From Williamsia serinedens (GTDB lineage: Bacteria; Actinomycetota; Actinomycetes; Mycobacteriales; Mycobacteriaceae): a stretch of DNA of 64,000 bases. Shown here in pieces: positions 37,052 through 45,430 of the stretch. Every line of letters begins with the position of its first letter. The first letter of the stretch is position 1. The translations under genes were made by a program, and so were the position numbers. The notes under the pieces are model-generated. The model saw only the letters and a program-made list of their open reading frames with translations, made no database searches and had not been told where the DNA came from. The stretch covers positions 434,001-498,000 of the forward strand of contig NZ_JAMTCG010000001.1 of NCBI RefSeq assembly GCF_024171725.1. Direction: 5' to 3'.

Positions 37052-37651
37052 TTGAGGCCGCCGACCGAGCGGGCCGCGTGACGTCACCTCCGAGAGCAGC
37101 GTTGACGGTAACTAGACCGAGACGACGGAAGTGCACTGAAAGAGTGCTTAGCAGAGAGCTCCACGTTCGGCGCGCGAATTGAAAGCGAATGCAGTGCAAA
37201 AACTGGCGCGCATTTTAAAGCCGGAGAAAATGCAGATTCGGCTCGCTTTCTGCAACGCAATAAGCAAAGGTAGGCTGCCTTTTCAAGGCCGAGGCCTCTC
37301 CGGGGCGGGAAACCTGTTGAAGTTTTGAGCTCCCGATGCTGCAAGGCCCACGGCTCCCGAACGTTCGACGGTTCACGCCTTGGTTCGGCAAGCTGAAATC
37401 TCCCGCACCTGCGCACCGCCTAGCTCGAAACAACGAGCGGAGATGAACGATGCCGAGTCGCGCGCCTGTAGCTCGAACGTATGAAACTACCTCCGAACAC
37501 AGATGTCAGGCGGTCGCTCAACTCGTCAGCAACGCTTAGTATCCGGATTGCCGAGACAACGACCACAACGGGCTCTAGTGTCAGACCGGTCTGGCACGAG
37601 TTCGCTTGTTGCGGGGTTCGAGGTCCGGTTGAACTCGAAAGGAGGAATCTT
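37052..37651 (+). promoter_or_regulatory. Island left border and upstream region of the RiPP-like operon
   Basis: No convincing gene is present in these 600 bp; the open frames have poor codon bias. GC falls from about 68% just before to 50% in 37,201-37,260 (counted by hand), marking an abrupt compositional border. TAGTAT at 37537-37542 is a possible -10. A near-perfect palindrome at 37578-37597 and a strong ribosome site at 37640-37646 precede the first small ORF. No integrase, tRNA or clear att repeat is seen. Confidence 0.5.
37578..37597. promoter_or_regulatory. 20-bp palindrome upstream of the RiPP-like operon
   Basis: GTGTCAGACC is followed directly by GGTCTGGCAC; nine of ten base pairs are symmetric. 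It lies 54 bp before the first start codon of the operon, a good place for a repressor. No regulator gene lies in the island, so the partner is unknown. Confidence 0.5.
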
Positions 37652-37744
37652 GTGGCGAGGTTTGCCTACGGCCGTCGCGAGCGGCCGACACCTTTGCCCG
37701 TAGAAGGATTTCGCCGAATACGCGTCATGCGTCGCGACCAGTGA
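37652..37744 (+). CDS. 30-residue basic peptide, first gene of the RiPP-like operon
   Basis: GTG 37652 follows one of the strongest Shine-Dalgarno sequences in the window (AAAGGAGGA, about 6 nt spacing). The product is an Arg-rich peptide: MARFAYGRRERPTPL, then PVEGFRRIRVMRRDQ. Its stop overlaps the GTG start of the next gene (GTGA), so it is translationally coupled to the LLM oxidoreductase. I do not recognise the family. It could be a second precursor peptide, a small subunit, or a leader that couples translation. The frame is open upstream to 37481, but only this start has a ribosome site. Confidence 0.55.
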   Translation: MARFAYGRRERPTPLPVEGFRRIRVMRRDQ

Positions 37745-38685
37745 CAGCGATAGCGGCTACTACCCAGGTAAGGGTGGGTCTTGGGCTCGGCCTGGGAGTC
37801 TCCTGGACCTCGAGCGCGGAATTCGCTCAGTTCGCGCGCTCCGCTGAAGCGACAGGTTGGGATTCAATATGGTTGTCTGAACATTTGACCGGACCAACAC
37901 CCGCTGCCCTTCCCGCACTGGCCTACGCGGCTGCCGTCACATCCAACATCCGTCTTGGTACTTCAATAACCGTCGTGCCTGGGCGCAGCCCCGTCGAGCT
38001 TGCGAAGACGTTGTGGACGATTGCAGAGCTATGCGACGGTCGGCTTTTGCCGATCTTTGGGCTCGGAACAGCTGAGGACGCCGAGCACGCCGCTTTCAAT
38101 GTCGGCCGGCGCCACAGGGGTCCATGGTTTGATGCCGCATTGCCCGTTATCCGCGCATTACTTCGCGGGGACCGTGTCACGGCATCCTCGCCATATTTCA
38201 ACATTAGTGACACTTGCGTCACCGATGGTGGGGCGGCCGCGATTTCGGACCTCTGGATGGGTGGACGAAGTCAGACCGAACTGCGTCGCGTCGCCAAGCT
38301 TTCTGATGGCTGGCTTGCCAGCTTCGCCACTCCACTTCAAACGCGCAATTCGATCGCGTTTATTGTCAATCAGGCGGCCGAAATGGGCCGAGAATTTGAC
38401 AAAGAACACTTTGGCCTGCTTCTTCCCTACGGCAGGCTGTCCCGGTCCGCGGCAATCGCCGACTTGCTCGACCACGCATATCCTGGGATCGACCCCGACG
38501 AACTGTGCCCTGTCGGCGTCGATGCTCTGCGTAGGGTGCTTGACGGCCACGCCAAGGCTGGGGTTACGAAGTTCATCCTGGTGCCCGACAATCGGCCTAC
38601 GAACTGGAGCCTCGAACTTAAACTGCTACGTGACGACGTCGTGTCGGCGGCTGCACGGTCAGAAATTGTGAGGTTAGCGGAATGA
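37741..38685 (+). CDS. LLM-class flavin- or F420-dependent oxidoreductase
   Basis: The 314-residue TIM-barrel protein of the luciferase-like monooxygenase superfamily has typical stretches: GWDSIWLSEHLTGPTPAALPALAYAAAVTSNIRLGTSI, then DGRLLPIFGLGT and DLWMGGRSQTELRRVAKLSDGWL. In mycolic-acid actinobacteria most relatives use F420, but the cofactor cannot be settled here. GTG 37741 overlaps the 30-residue ORF, and its stop overlaps the amidohydrolase start (ATGA). Its place in the operon suggests it acts on the modified peptide or a compound derived from it. Confidence 0.82.
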   Translation: MTAIAATTQVRVGLGLGLGVSWTSSAEFAQFARSAEATGWDSIWLSEHLTGPTPAALPALAYAAAVTSNIRLGTSITVVPGRSPVELAKTLWTIAELCDGRLLPIFGLGTAEDAEHAAFNVGRRHRGPWFDAALPVIRALLRGDRVTASSPYFNISDTCVTDGGAAAISDLWMGGRSQTELRRVAKLSDGWLASFATPLQTRNSIAFIVNQAAEMGREFDKEHFGLLLPYGRLSRSAAIADLLDHAYPGIDPDELCPVGVDALRRVLDGHAKAGVTKFILVPDNRPTNWSLELKLLRDDVVSAAARSEIVRLAE

Positions 38686-39932
38686 GCACGAAGGCAACAA
38701 AACTTCCGATAATTGATGCCGATGCGCATGTAGTCGAGCCTTTCGATCTCTGGTCCGAGCGGATGCCGGCCGAGTTCCAGCACCTGGTCTGGCGACGCGA
38801 ACTTGACGACGACGGCCGCGAGCGGCTGTATTACGACGGCGAGTTGCTGAACATCGAATGGTCCACCGGCACGCTGAGCACACCGGGGGCCGTGCAGGAG
38901 GGCGGCCGGCTCGACATCGACATCGAGACCGAGGTCGACGAGGGGGTGCGCGATCCGCACCGTCGGCTGGCACTGATGGATGAACAGGGCATTGCGGTCA
39001 GCGTGCTCTTCCCGTCGATGATGCTCGGACTATCCGACATGCGTGAGGATCGGATTCAGGTCGCTTACGCACGCGTGTACAACGACTGGGTCGCCGAACT
39101 CTGCTCGACAAATCCGTTGCGGCTCAAATGGGGCGCGGTGATTCCGGCCGGGGATATACCCGCTGCCGTAATAGAGGCAGAGCGTGCCATATCGGCCGGG
39201 GCACAGGCGGTAATGGTGCCTCCCATCTTCAACAAGCAGCATCTTTCGGTGGCCGATCCGGCGCTGGATGGACTGCACGGTCTGCTGGCCGAGGCGGGCG
39301 TGCCGCTCGTCGTACACGCGGTCAATCCCCACAATCGCTGCCTGTCGATTTACCCGCACTTGCGAGGTCGCGTTCAGTGGCAAATGGGCTACTCGTTTCA
39401 AAATCAGCTTGCGACAATGCACGTGCTCGACTCGGACCTGTTCGTCCGGCATCCGCGGTTGCGGATCGGGTTCTTCGAGGGCGATGTCGGTTGGGTGCCT
39501 CACTGGTTCAGCCGGCTCGACTTGACGCTCGCCAAGATGGCTTTAGTCGCAACACGGCGGGAGACGCCCGTCGTCAATGCATTTTTGCGCAACTGCGTGA
39601 TGTCGGGCGATATGAACGATCCCCAATTGGCCGCTGCGGTGGACTATCTCGGATTGGGCGGCGTGTTGTTCGCCTCCGACTGGCCCCACCACGACGGCAC
39701 CTGGCCGGACCCGATTGTCGCCATCCGCGAACACTCTGGGCTGACAGACGCGCAGAAGCGCGACTTGTTGGTCGATGCCCCAGCCAACTTTTTTGGCATT
39801 AACATCCCCGAGCTACTCGCCCGACTGCCCTCCGAGTGGAGCCTTGACGCTCCGCTCGCTACGATCCCGCCGCTCTTGCGGCAAGGGCGGGGCCCCGCCA
39901 TCGATGCCGTGACTACCGCGGCAACACTTTGA
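38682..39932 (+). CDS. Amidohydrolase family 2 protein (ACMSD-like)
   Basis: The 416-residue metal-dependent TIM-barrel enzyme is related to aminocarboxymuconate-semialdehyde decarboxylase. Metal ligands are visible: DADAHVVEP near residue 12 (D-x-H), the His in LVVHAVNPHN, and Asp in FASDWPHHDG. It should catalyse hydrolysis or decarboxylation of a small carboxylate; the substrate is unknown. It is chained to the LLM gene by ATGA. A 94-bp gap with an AT-rich stretch (CAGTAATTAG) separates it from the precursor gene. Confidence 0.85.
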   Translation: MSTKATKLPIIDADAHVVEPFDLWSERMPAEFQHLVWRRELDDDGRERLYYDGELLNIEWSTGTLSTPGAVQEGGRLDIDIETEVDEGVRDPHRRLALMDEQGIAVSVLFPSMMLGLSDMREDRIQVAYARVYNDWVAELCSTNPLRLKWGAVIPAGDIPAAVIEAERAISAGAQAVMVPPIFNKQHLSVADPALDGLHGLLAEAGVPLVVHAVNPHNRCLSIYPHLRGRVQWQMGYSFQNQLATMHVLDSDLFVRHPRLRIGFFEGDVGWVPHWFSRLDLTLAKMALVATRRETPVVNAFLRNCVMSGDMNDPQLAAAVDYLGLGGVLFASDWPHHDGTWPDPIVAIREHSGLTDAQKRDLLVDAPANFFGINIPELLARLPSEWSLDAPLATIPPLLRQGRGPAIDAVTTAATL

Positions 39933-40026
39933 CCGTCCGACGAGAGGATCACCCGCTATCCCGCCATTTGCCTTCCGTTCAGTCATCTGACCTAGTAGCG
40001 CAGTAATTAGACCTTCAGAGGAGATC

Positions 40027-40203
40027 ATGTCCATCAAGACCGGAGGATCGCTCAGCGACCTTTCTCGGACCGAAGCCGCGGACTCCATCGCCAGAACCGG
40101 CGAATCCGCGCTGGCGTTAGCGCTGCGGCGGGCGCGTGAAGACGATACGGACTCGCGCTCGCAGCACCACAGCTACAACAGCCACTCGTCGCACCCTTGG
40201 TGA
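40027..40203 (+). CDS. Candidate RiPP precursor peptide with aromatic-x-Ser core
   Basis: The 58-residue peptide has a hydrophilic leader (about 1-45, with an amphipathic stretch ESALALALRRARED) and a C-terminal core, HHSYNSHSSHPW (residues 47-58). The core reads as four in-phase triplets, HHS-YNS-HSS-HPW, each starting with an aromatic residue and three ending in Ser. FxsB-type radical SAM enzymes link an aromatic residue to the residue two places on, so the core has the expected substrate form. ATG 40027 has AGAGGAG just upstream (short 3-nt spacing). The stop overlaps the first radical SAM gene (GTGA). Confidence 0.8.
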   Translation: MSIKTGGSLSDLSRTEAADSIARTGESALALALRRAREDDTDSRSQHHSYNSHSSHPW

Positions 40204-41447
40204 CAAACACGTTTCTCGGTACGCCGTCGGCGGCCATCAGGACTGCGCCGGAATGGCCGTCGGCGGCGCACTTCGACATCCCCACGATGCTCGCTGAAGG
40301 GTGGCGGTCCAGTCCCTTCACGGAGTTCGTGGTCAAGATCGCCAGTCGCTGCAATCTCGACTGCGACTACTGCTACATGTATCACGCGGCCGACCAGAGC
40401 TGGCGTTCGCAACCCAAGCTGATGAGCTTCGAGAACATCGGCTTGCTCGGCGAGCGCATCGCCCAACACGCGGAAACCCATTCGCTCACCCGCGTCGGCG
40501 TGTCCCTTCACGGCGGGGAACCCCTGCTAGCGGGAGCCGACTACGTCACCCGGTTCGCCGAGCTGATGAGGTCGAAGCTGGACGGGCAGTGCGAAATGTC
40601 GCTGGTGTGCCAATCCAACGCCACGCTCATTACCGTCGATCTGGCGCACGCGTTGCAGCGCAACGAGATTCGAGTCGGAGTGAGCCTGGACGGCGATCGC
40701 GCGGCGAACGATCGCCACCGGCGGTATCGGGACGGCCGGTCGAGCTTCGACGCGGTACTGAAGGGGATCGAGACCCTGCGTAGCGTCGACGAGCAGCTAT
40801 TCTCCGGCATTCTGACCACGATCGACGTCCGCAACGATCCGGTCGCTACGTACGAGCAGATCGTCGCGCTGGACGTCGAACACTGCGATCTGCTTTTCCC
40901 CCACGCCAATTGGACCACGCCACCGCCGGCGAAGGGAAGCGAATCCACCACGCCGTACTCGGACTGGCTTATTCCGATCTTCGATCTCTGGTACCACCAG
41001 CCTCGACAACCGTTGAAATTGAGGATCTTTCGCGACATAATGAACCTTCTGCTCGGCGGCGTTGGCGGGTTCGAGATGGTCGGTCACGGACCGGTGACGT
41101 TAATAAGCATCGAGACGGATGGGTCAATCGAGCTCGTCGACACCCTCAAGACGACGTACGAGGGCGCTGCGAGCACATGTCTGACGCTGCGTGAATCGAC
41201 ACTTGATGCCGCGCTAGTGCATCCCGGGGTGGTGGCCCGGCAGATTGGACTCGATGCCCTGGCGCCGTCGTGTCTCGCGTGTAGATTTCGGGACGTTTGC
41301 GGTGGGGGAATGTACACCCACCGCTACCGGGCGGGTAGCGGCTTTAAGAACCCCAGCGTCTATTGCTCCGACTTATACAAGTTAATCGACCACATCGCAA
41401 CCACCCTCGAGGCGGATCTCGTGGCCCTGAACAGGGCAGTCCAATGA
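40200..41447 (+). CDS. FxsB-like radical SAM/SPASM peptide maturase
   Basis: The 415-residue enzyme probably installs crosslinks on the preceding peptide. The radical SAM cluster motif is C51-x3-C55-x2-C58 (CNLDCDYC), preceded by FTEFVVKIASR and followed by YMYHAADQSW and VSLHGGEPLL, all typical of FxsB. The SPASM region has C358-x2-C361-x5-C367 in the stretch CRFRDVCGGGMYTHRYRAG, then NPSVYCSDL. GTG 40200 overlaps the precursor stop. Known FxsB relatives form three-residue cyclophanes; that this one does so is inference. Confidence 0.9.
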   Translation: MTNTFLGTPSAAIRTAPEWPSAAHFDIPTMLAEGWRSSPFTEFVVKIASRCNLDCDYCYMYHAADQSWRSQPKLMSFENIGLLGERIAQHAETHSLTRVGVSLHGGEPLLAGADYVTRFAELMRSKLDGQCEMSLVCQSNATLITVDLAHALQRNEIRVGVSLDGDRAANDRHRRYRDGRSSFDAVLKGIETLRSVDEQLFSGILTTIDVRNDPVATYEQIVALDVEHCDLLFPHANWTTPPPAKGSESTTPYSDWLIPIFDLWYHQPRQPLKLRIFRDIMNLLLGGVGGFEMVGHGPVTLISIETDGSIELVDTLKTTYEGAASTCLTLRESTLDAALVHPGVVARQIGLDALAPSCLACRFRDVCGGGMYTHRYRAGSGFKNPSVYCSDLYKLIDHIATTLEADLVALNRAVQ

Positions 41448-42478
41448 CAGCCTTCGGCGCCAACGCGCAGATCATGATCACCGAACGGTGCAATCTCAAA
41501 TGTGTCCACTGTGCAGTGCCGGAGGAGAGCTCGCCTGCTGATACCGAGTTGACCACCGCTGAGTGGGGCGACTTCATCAAGCTCATCGCCGAGGGCGGCG
41601 TTGAAGCGTTGACCATCTCCGGGGGCGAGGCGACTCTGCGTGACGACGCTCCGTTGCTGCTCGAAGCCGCCGCCGCCGCACGTATCCCGCGGGTGACTCT
41701 GTTGACCAATGGGCTGCTCCGCAACTCAGTGATCACTGAACTCGTCGCCGTGCAACGACGCCATTCCAACGTCGGGATCCACGTCAGCCTAGATGGGGCC
41801 TCTACTGCTACCCACGACGTCATCCGTGGGCGTGGGACGTTTCGCGCGACCATGACCAGGATCGAGAGCCTGCGCGCCGCAGGTGGTGTCATCACTGGTG
41901 TGCACACGGTGCTGCACCGGGACAATGTCGACGAGTTCGAGGCGATAGTTGCGATGGTGTCTGAACTTGGCGCCTCCGTGTGGACCATTTTCCCCGTAGC
42001 AGCCCTGGGCCGCGCGCAGCAGAGCGCACTCACCAGCTTGACCGCGGAGCAGTGGGCAGACGTCACGGCACGGCTGGCACACGTAAGGAACGCCCTTGGT
42101 ATCGACGTGGGACAGATGGGGCCTGTACTCAACGACGACTGGCCGGCCGATGCCTCCATCACACCGCGGGGGCGGAGCGAAGCCAGTAGCAACGTCGTAG
42201 TGGGTCCCGACGGCGCCATCTTCACGTGTCCACCGCTGCGCGATCACCTGATGGGCGACGTGCGCACCCAACGCACGGTCGACGACTGGCGTATCGCGCT
42301 GCAGATGGGCGAGGAGCTCACCGAATCAGTCTGTCGGAAATGTCAATTTAGGCTGCTGTGCACGGGTATCGATCCCGACCGACCGTTCCGTACAGTCGAC
42401 ACGCCGGAGTGGTCTGGGCGTCCAGACGAGATCCTGGCGCGACAGCCATCCATGACGAACTTGAGCGGAGGACACTGA
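41444..42478 (+). CDS. Second radical SAM enzyme of the peptide operon
   Basis: The 344-residue radical SAM protein has the cluster motif in ITERCNLKCVHC (about residues 15-22), SAM-binding TISGGEATL, VSLDGAS and a C-terminal part with FTCPP and SVCRKCQFRLLC. The latter looks like a short SPASM or twitch domain. It may modify the same peptide at another site. ATG 41444 overlaps the first radical SAM stop (ATGA). A precise subfamily cannot be given. Confidence 0.85.
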   Translation: MTAFGANAQIMITERCNLKCVHCAVPEESSPADTELTTAEWGDFIKLIAEGGVEALTISGGEATLRDDAPLLLEAAAAARIPRVTLLTNGLLRNSVITELVAVQRRHSNVGIHVSLDGASTATHDVIRGRGTFRATMTRIESLRAAGGVITGVHTVLHRDNVDEFEAIVAMVSELGASVWTIFPVAALGRAQQSALTSLTAEQWADVTARLAHVRNALGIDVGQMGPVLNDDWPADASITPRGRSEASSNVVVGPDGAIFTCPPLRDHLMGDVRTQRTVDDWRIALQMGEELTESVCRKCQFRLLCTGIDPDRPFRTVDTPEWSGRPDEILARQPSMTNLSGGH

Positions 42479-43977
42479 TGCCGGTATGGATTGATCCGGC
42501 GCATCCGTTGTCCCCTTGGCGCGCAGCAGTAGTTACCGATTTGCCGACGTCCGGAGCGGTGAGCGCAGCGCACTTGCACTGGCGCGCCGTCGACGACTTC
42601 TGGTTCGCGATCTCGGATCGCACCGGCGGTTGGGTGATGGCTACCAATGACGAGCGCCACGGAATTTGCTCCGCGCTCGACCGGGATGTCAGTGATGTCG
42701 AACGAGCCTCACTCGTGCGCGACTTCTGGCGGCGCGGCCTCGTCGAGGTCGATGGTCGAAACGTGGTCGAGGGCGCGGACTGGTCGGCCGCGATTGACGA
42801 AACCCGTTCCTACTACGGTCTGGTGCTAATCCTAAATTCCGGGTGCAACCTCGCGTGCACCTACTGCTACCTCGGACACTCAGCACCCGACCGGCGCAAC
42901 GACATCGACCTCAACATCGCCCAAACCACGATCCTCGCCGCACTAGATCGCCCAGAAACGCAGGTCATCCTGGATTTTGGCGAAGTAGCGGCGGCCACCG
43001 CGCTGTTCTACGAACTCGCGACCTTCGCCGAGCGGTCGGCCGCGACGCTCGGAAAAAAGCTCCGCATCGCGATCCAGACAAACGCCACGACGCTCAACGA
43101 TCGGCTAGTCGACTTCCTCGTCGAACGCGACGCCATCTTGGGGGTCAGCCTTGATGGCCCGCATGACATCCACGACAAGGCCCGGCCCACCCGCAGCGGC
43201 CGCGGTTCACACCGCACCGCCGTCGAGGCGCTGAAACGCTGTCGCGCAGCCGGTCTCGATTTCCACCTGATCGTAACCGTGGGCGCGCACAACGTCGGCT
43301 CGGCGTCCCGCGTGCTCGACGAGATCGCATCCATGGCGCCGAAGACATTCCTCTGCAAGCCGATCTTGGCTCACGGCGAGGCCAGTACCAGCTGGGACGA
43401 CGTAGGTGCCAATAGCGACGACATTGCGGCTTTCCTCGCCAACTCGGTGCGCCGCGCCGCCCACGACGGGCTAGAAATGCTCGACCAGTCGGCTACGAAG
43501 TTCCTCAGCCGGATGATCGGAGAATCAAGCGGGTGGCGCGAATCATGTACGTCCCGAGACTGTGGTTCCGGCCGAAACATGCACGTACTCAGTGCCCGCG
43601 GGGAACTACACGCCTGCCCACGGTTCGTCGAGCCCGGTAAGGGTCGCCTCGCGACACCGAAAACCGTCGAGCTAGTGCTGCAGCGCAAGATCGACCTCGT
43701 CGGCGACGAGCTTCACCGGCAGCCGGAGACTTGCAAGGGGTGCCCGTGGTTGCGCAGTTGCGGCGGCGGATGCACTCTATCGGGCGACCCGGACTTCACG
43801 CCGCTCCCGGACCCACACTGCGCCTCGTACATGGCGCAGCACGAGGCGCTCGTCGATCACATTCTGCCGGAACTCATTTCTGGTCGGCTGCCCATTGACG
43901 GGCCATTGGCCGGTGGGCGGATTCGGGTCAGCAGCGAGGATGTGGCACCTACCCCGGTGCGCCAGTCGCAGTCTTAG
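42478..43977 (+). CDS. Third radical SAM/SPASM enzyme, with an RRE-like N-terminal domain
   Basis: The 499-residue enzyme has a radical SAM motif C-N-L-A-C-T-Y-C (about residues 122-129) and a full SPASM region (CTSRDCGSG ... ACPRF ... TCKGCPWLRSCGGGC ... PHCASY). The first 100 residues (FWFAISDRTGGWVMAT ... SLVRDFWRRGLVEVDG) have the strand-helix pattern of a PqqD-like recognition element that could bind the leader peptide; this is inference. Its start (TGATG) overlaps the previous stop by one base. It ends the operon, 9 bp from a convergent gene. Confidence 0.85.
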   Translation: MPVWIDPAHPLSPWRAAVVTDLPTSGAVSAAHLHWRAVDDFWFAISDRTGGWVMATNDERHGICSALDRDVSDVERASLVRDFWRRGLVEVDGRNVVEGADWSAAIDETRSYYGLVLILNSGCNLACTYCYLGHSAPDRRNDIDLNIAQTTILAALDRPETQVILDFGEVAAATALFYELATFAERSAATLGKKLRIAIQTNATTLNDRLVDFLVERDAILGVSLDGPHDIHDKARPTRSGRGSHRTAVEALKRCRAAGLDFHLIVTVGAHNVGSASRVLDEIASMAPKTFLCKPILAHGEASTSWDDVGANSDDIAAFLANSVRRAAHDGLEMLDQSATKFLSRMIGESSGWRESCTSRDCGSGRNMHVLSARGELHACPRFVEPGKGRLATPKTVELVLQRKIDLVGDELHRQPETCKGCPWLRSCGGGCTLSGDPDFTPLPDPHCASYMAQHEALVDHILPELISGRLPIDGPLAGGRIRVSSEDVAPTPVRQSQS

Positions 43978-43986
43978 GCCGCCGCG

Positions 43987-44778
43987 CTACCAGGACGCCC
44001 CAAGGGTCTCGCTAGGCGGGTCCGGCGAGGGTTTCGGGCTGGCGTCGGTGAGTACGTCCGCGGCTTCGCATATTGAGTCGAGTCGGGCTGCCGTACACCG
44101 AACGTAGCCGGAATCGACAGTAGTCACCGTGCTCAGTACATCCTCGGTAAGTGCGTCGCCGCGCGTACACAGCAGTGTGTAGTTGCCGAAGTACGGGTGG
44201 TGTGGCGACATTACAGTCATCCGCAGCGGGGTCGCGGCACGAATGGTGGCGCACACCCTAGCGACGTATTGCATGTCCGGATGGTCGATCAGCCCGTAGA
44301 CCAGAATGCCTTCGTCACGCAGCGCGCAATTGAGCCGAGTCACGCACTCCGCCGTGGTGAGATCCTCCGGAACATGGCCCCCCGCAAAGGCGTCTACCAC
44401 AATGAGGTCGGCCGAATTGGCTGGTAGTTCCTCGATGACCGGCCTGCCAAGCTCGTGTCGCAGCGTCAGTTTGGCGTCAGCAGGGAAGGAGACCCGTGCC
44501 AGCACCGCCTCAGTCATTGCCCTGTTGGGTTCCACAATCAGCTGCCTAGAGGCCGGATGGGCGTAGGCGAAGTAGCGGGCGAGCACCATACCCCCGCCGC
44601 CTATGTGTACGACATCAAGCGCAGCGGGTCTCTGATGATCGAACGCCGCAGCGATGTGGCGGAGGTACCCCCACGACAATTCATATGGATTCTGGACGAC
44701 TATCCTTGATTGCGCGGCACGCCCAACAAACACCAGAAGAGCATCGCCATCGTGCTCGATTGTAAAGTTCTCATGCAT
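43987..44778 (-). CDS. Spermidine-synthase-fold methyltransferase-like protein
   Basis: The 263-residue Rossmann protein has VVHIGGGGMVLARYF (nucleotide loop), IVEPNRAMTEAV, and VVDAFAGGHVPEDLTTAECVTRLNCAL, typical of spermidine-synthase-like proteins. Without a membrane domain or clear polyamine residues, the reaction is unknown; aminopropyl or methyl transfer to a peptide is possible. ATG 44778 has AAGGTG 7 nt upstream. It is convergent with the third radical SAM gene and may belong to the system. Confidence 0.8.
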   Translation of the reverse strand: MHENFTIEHDGDALLVFVGRAAQSRIVVQNPYELSWGYLRHIAAAFDHQRPAALDVVHIGGGGMVLARYFAYAHPASRQLIVEPNRAMTEAVLARVSFPADAKLTLRHELGRPVIEELPANSADLIVVDAFAGGHVPEDLTTAECVTRLNCALRDEGILVYGLIDHPDMQYVARVCATIRAATPLRMTVMSPHHPYFGNYTLLCTRGDALTEDVLSTVTTVDSGYVRCTAARLDSICEAADVLTDASPKPSPDPPSETLGASW

Positions 44779-45430
44779 AAGTGCACCTTAGTGTCCCAAC
44801 TGCGGTAGGACTCCGAGTGAGCCTGGGAAAACTGATCAAATGAGATGTTCAACTGTCGAGACGAGCGGCGGCGCCCTCTGTAGTACTTAGACCGCCGAGA
44901 CGGCATGCATATATAGGAGGAGTCGATCGCAGTAGATATCGGCCGCAGGCCGTGCGCGGTCCACACCGTACGCAGCGGCTTCGCGAAAATCGGCGACTGT
45001 CACCGCGGATACCTAGACGCAGTCGGGCATCCATTGCGGTCAATAGCTGGCGCGTAGAACTTGACCACAGAACATGACGGCTAAAGACCCGGCCTGACCT
45101 AATGCAGAATAGAGCGGGTAACCGCGCTGTAGACACAGCACCAAATCGATAATCGAACCTTGCAAACTTCGTGGCATCCGCGTCTCGAAATCAAGCAAAC
45201 CCTATACCCTCAGTCGGCCATCGCCACGGGATCGGTCGATGTCGGACACCGATAAGTCAATCCGTACGGTCGAAAACCCTGATCGACTATACGGGATCGG
45301 AAGTGCACCTATTCCGCATCCGACATGCTTGCACCATACCTTGAATTCCTCCGCCGCCCATCGGCATCATTCTGGTGGTTGCGGCACTGCAAAAACTAGT
45401 TGCTCGGCTCCTCTGCCCGCAAGCAGCCGG
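44779..45430. other. Low-GC intergenic stretch without a supported gene
   Basis: Open frames of 85-95 codons on both strands lack ribosome sites or codon bias. A 16-codon frame on the minus strand (about 45,327-45,277 downward) has GGAGG 10 nt upstream and gives MVQACRMRNRCTSDPV, too short to call. GC is 53% in 45,241-45,300 by hand count. Several AT-rich boxes may hold promoters, but none can be assigned. Confidence 0.4.

Noticed and set aside
37084-37416. 110-codon minus-strand ORF at the island left border
   Set aside because: Composition and codon use look non-coding; no ribosome site and no known family.
40200-43977. Mycofactocin or PQQ biosynthesis locus
   Set aside because: No MftA/PqqA-like precursor, no creatininase or PqqB/C partners, and the first radical SAM enzyme is FxsB-like rather than MftC-like.
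44849-45136. 95-codon minus-strand ORF in the low-GC gap
   Set aside because: Poor codon bias, no ribosome site and no recognisable features.
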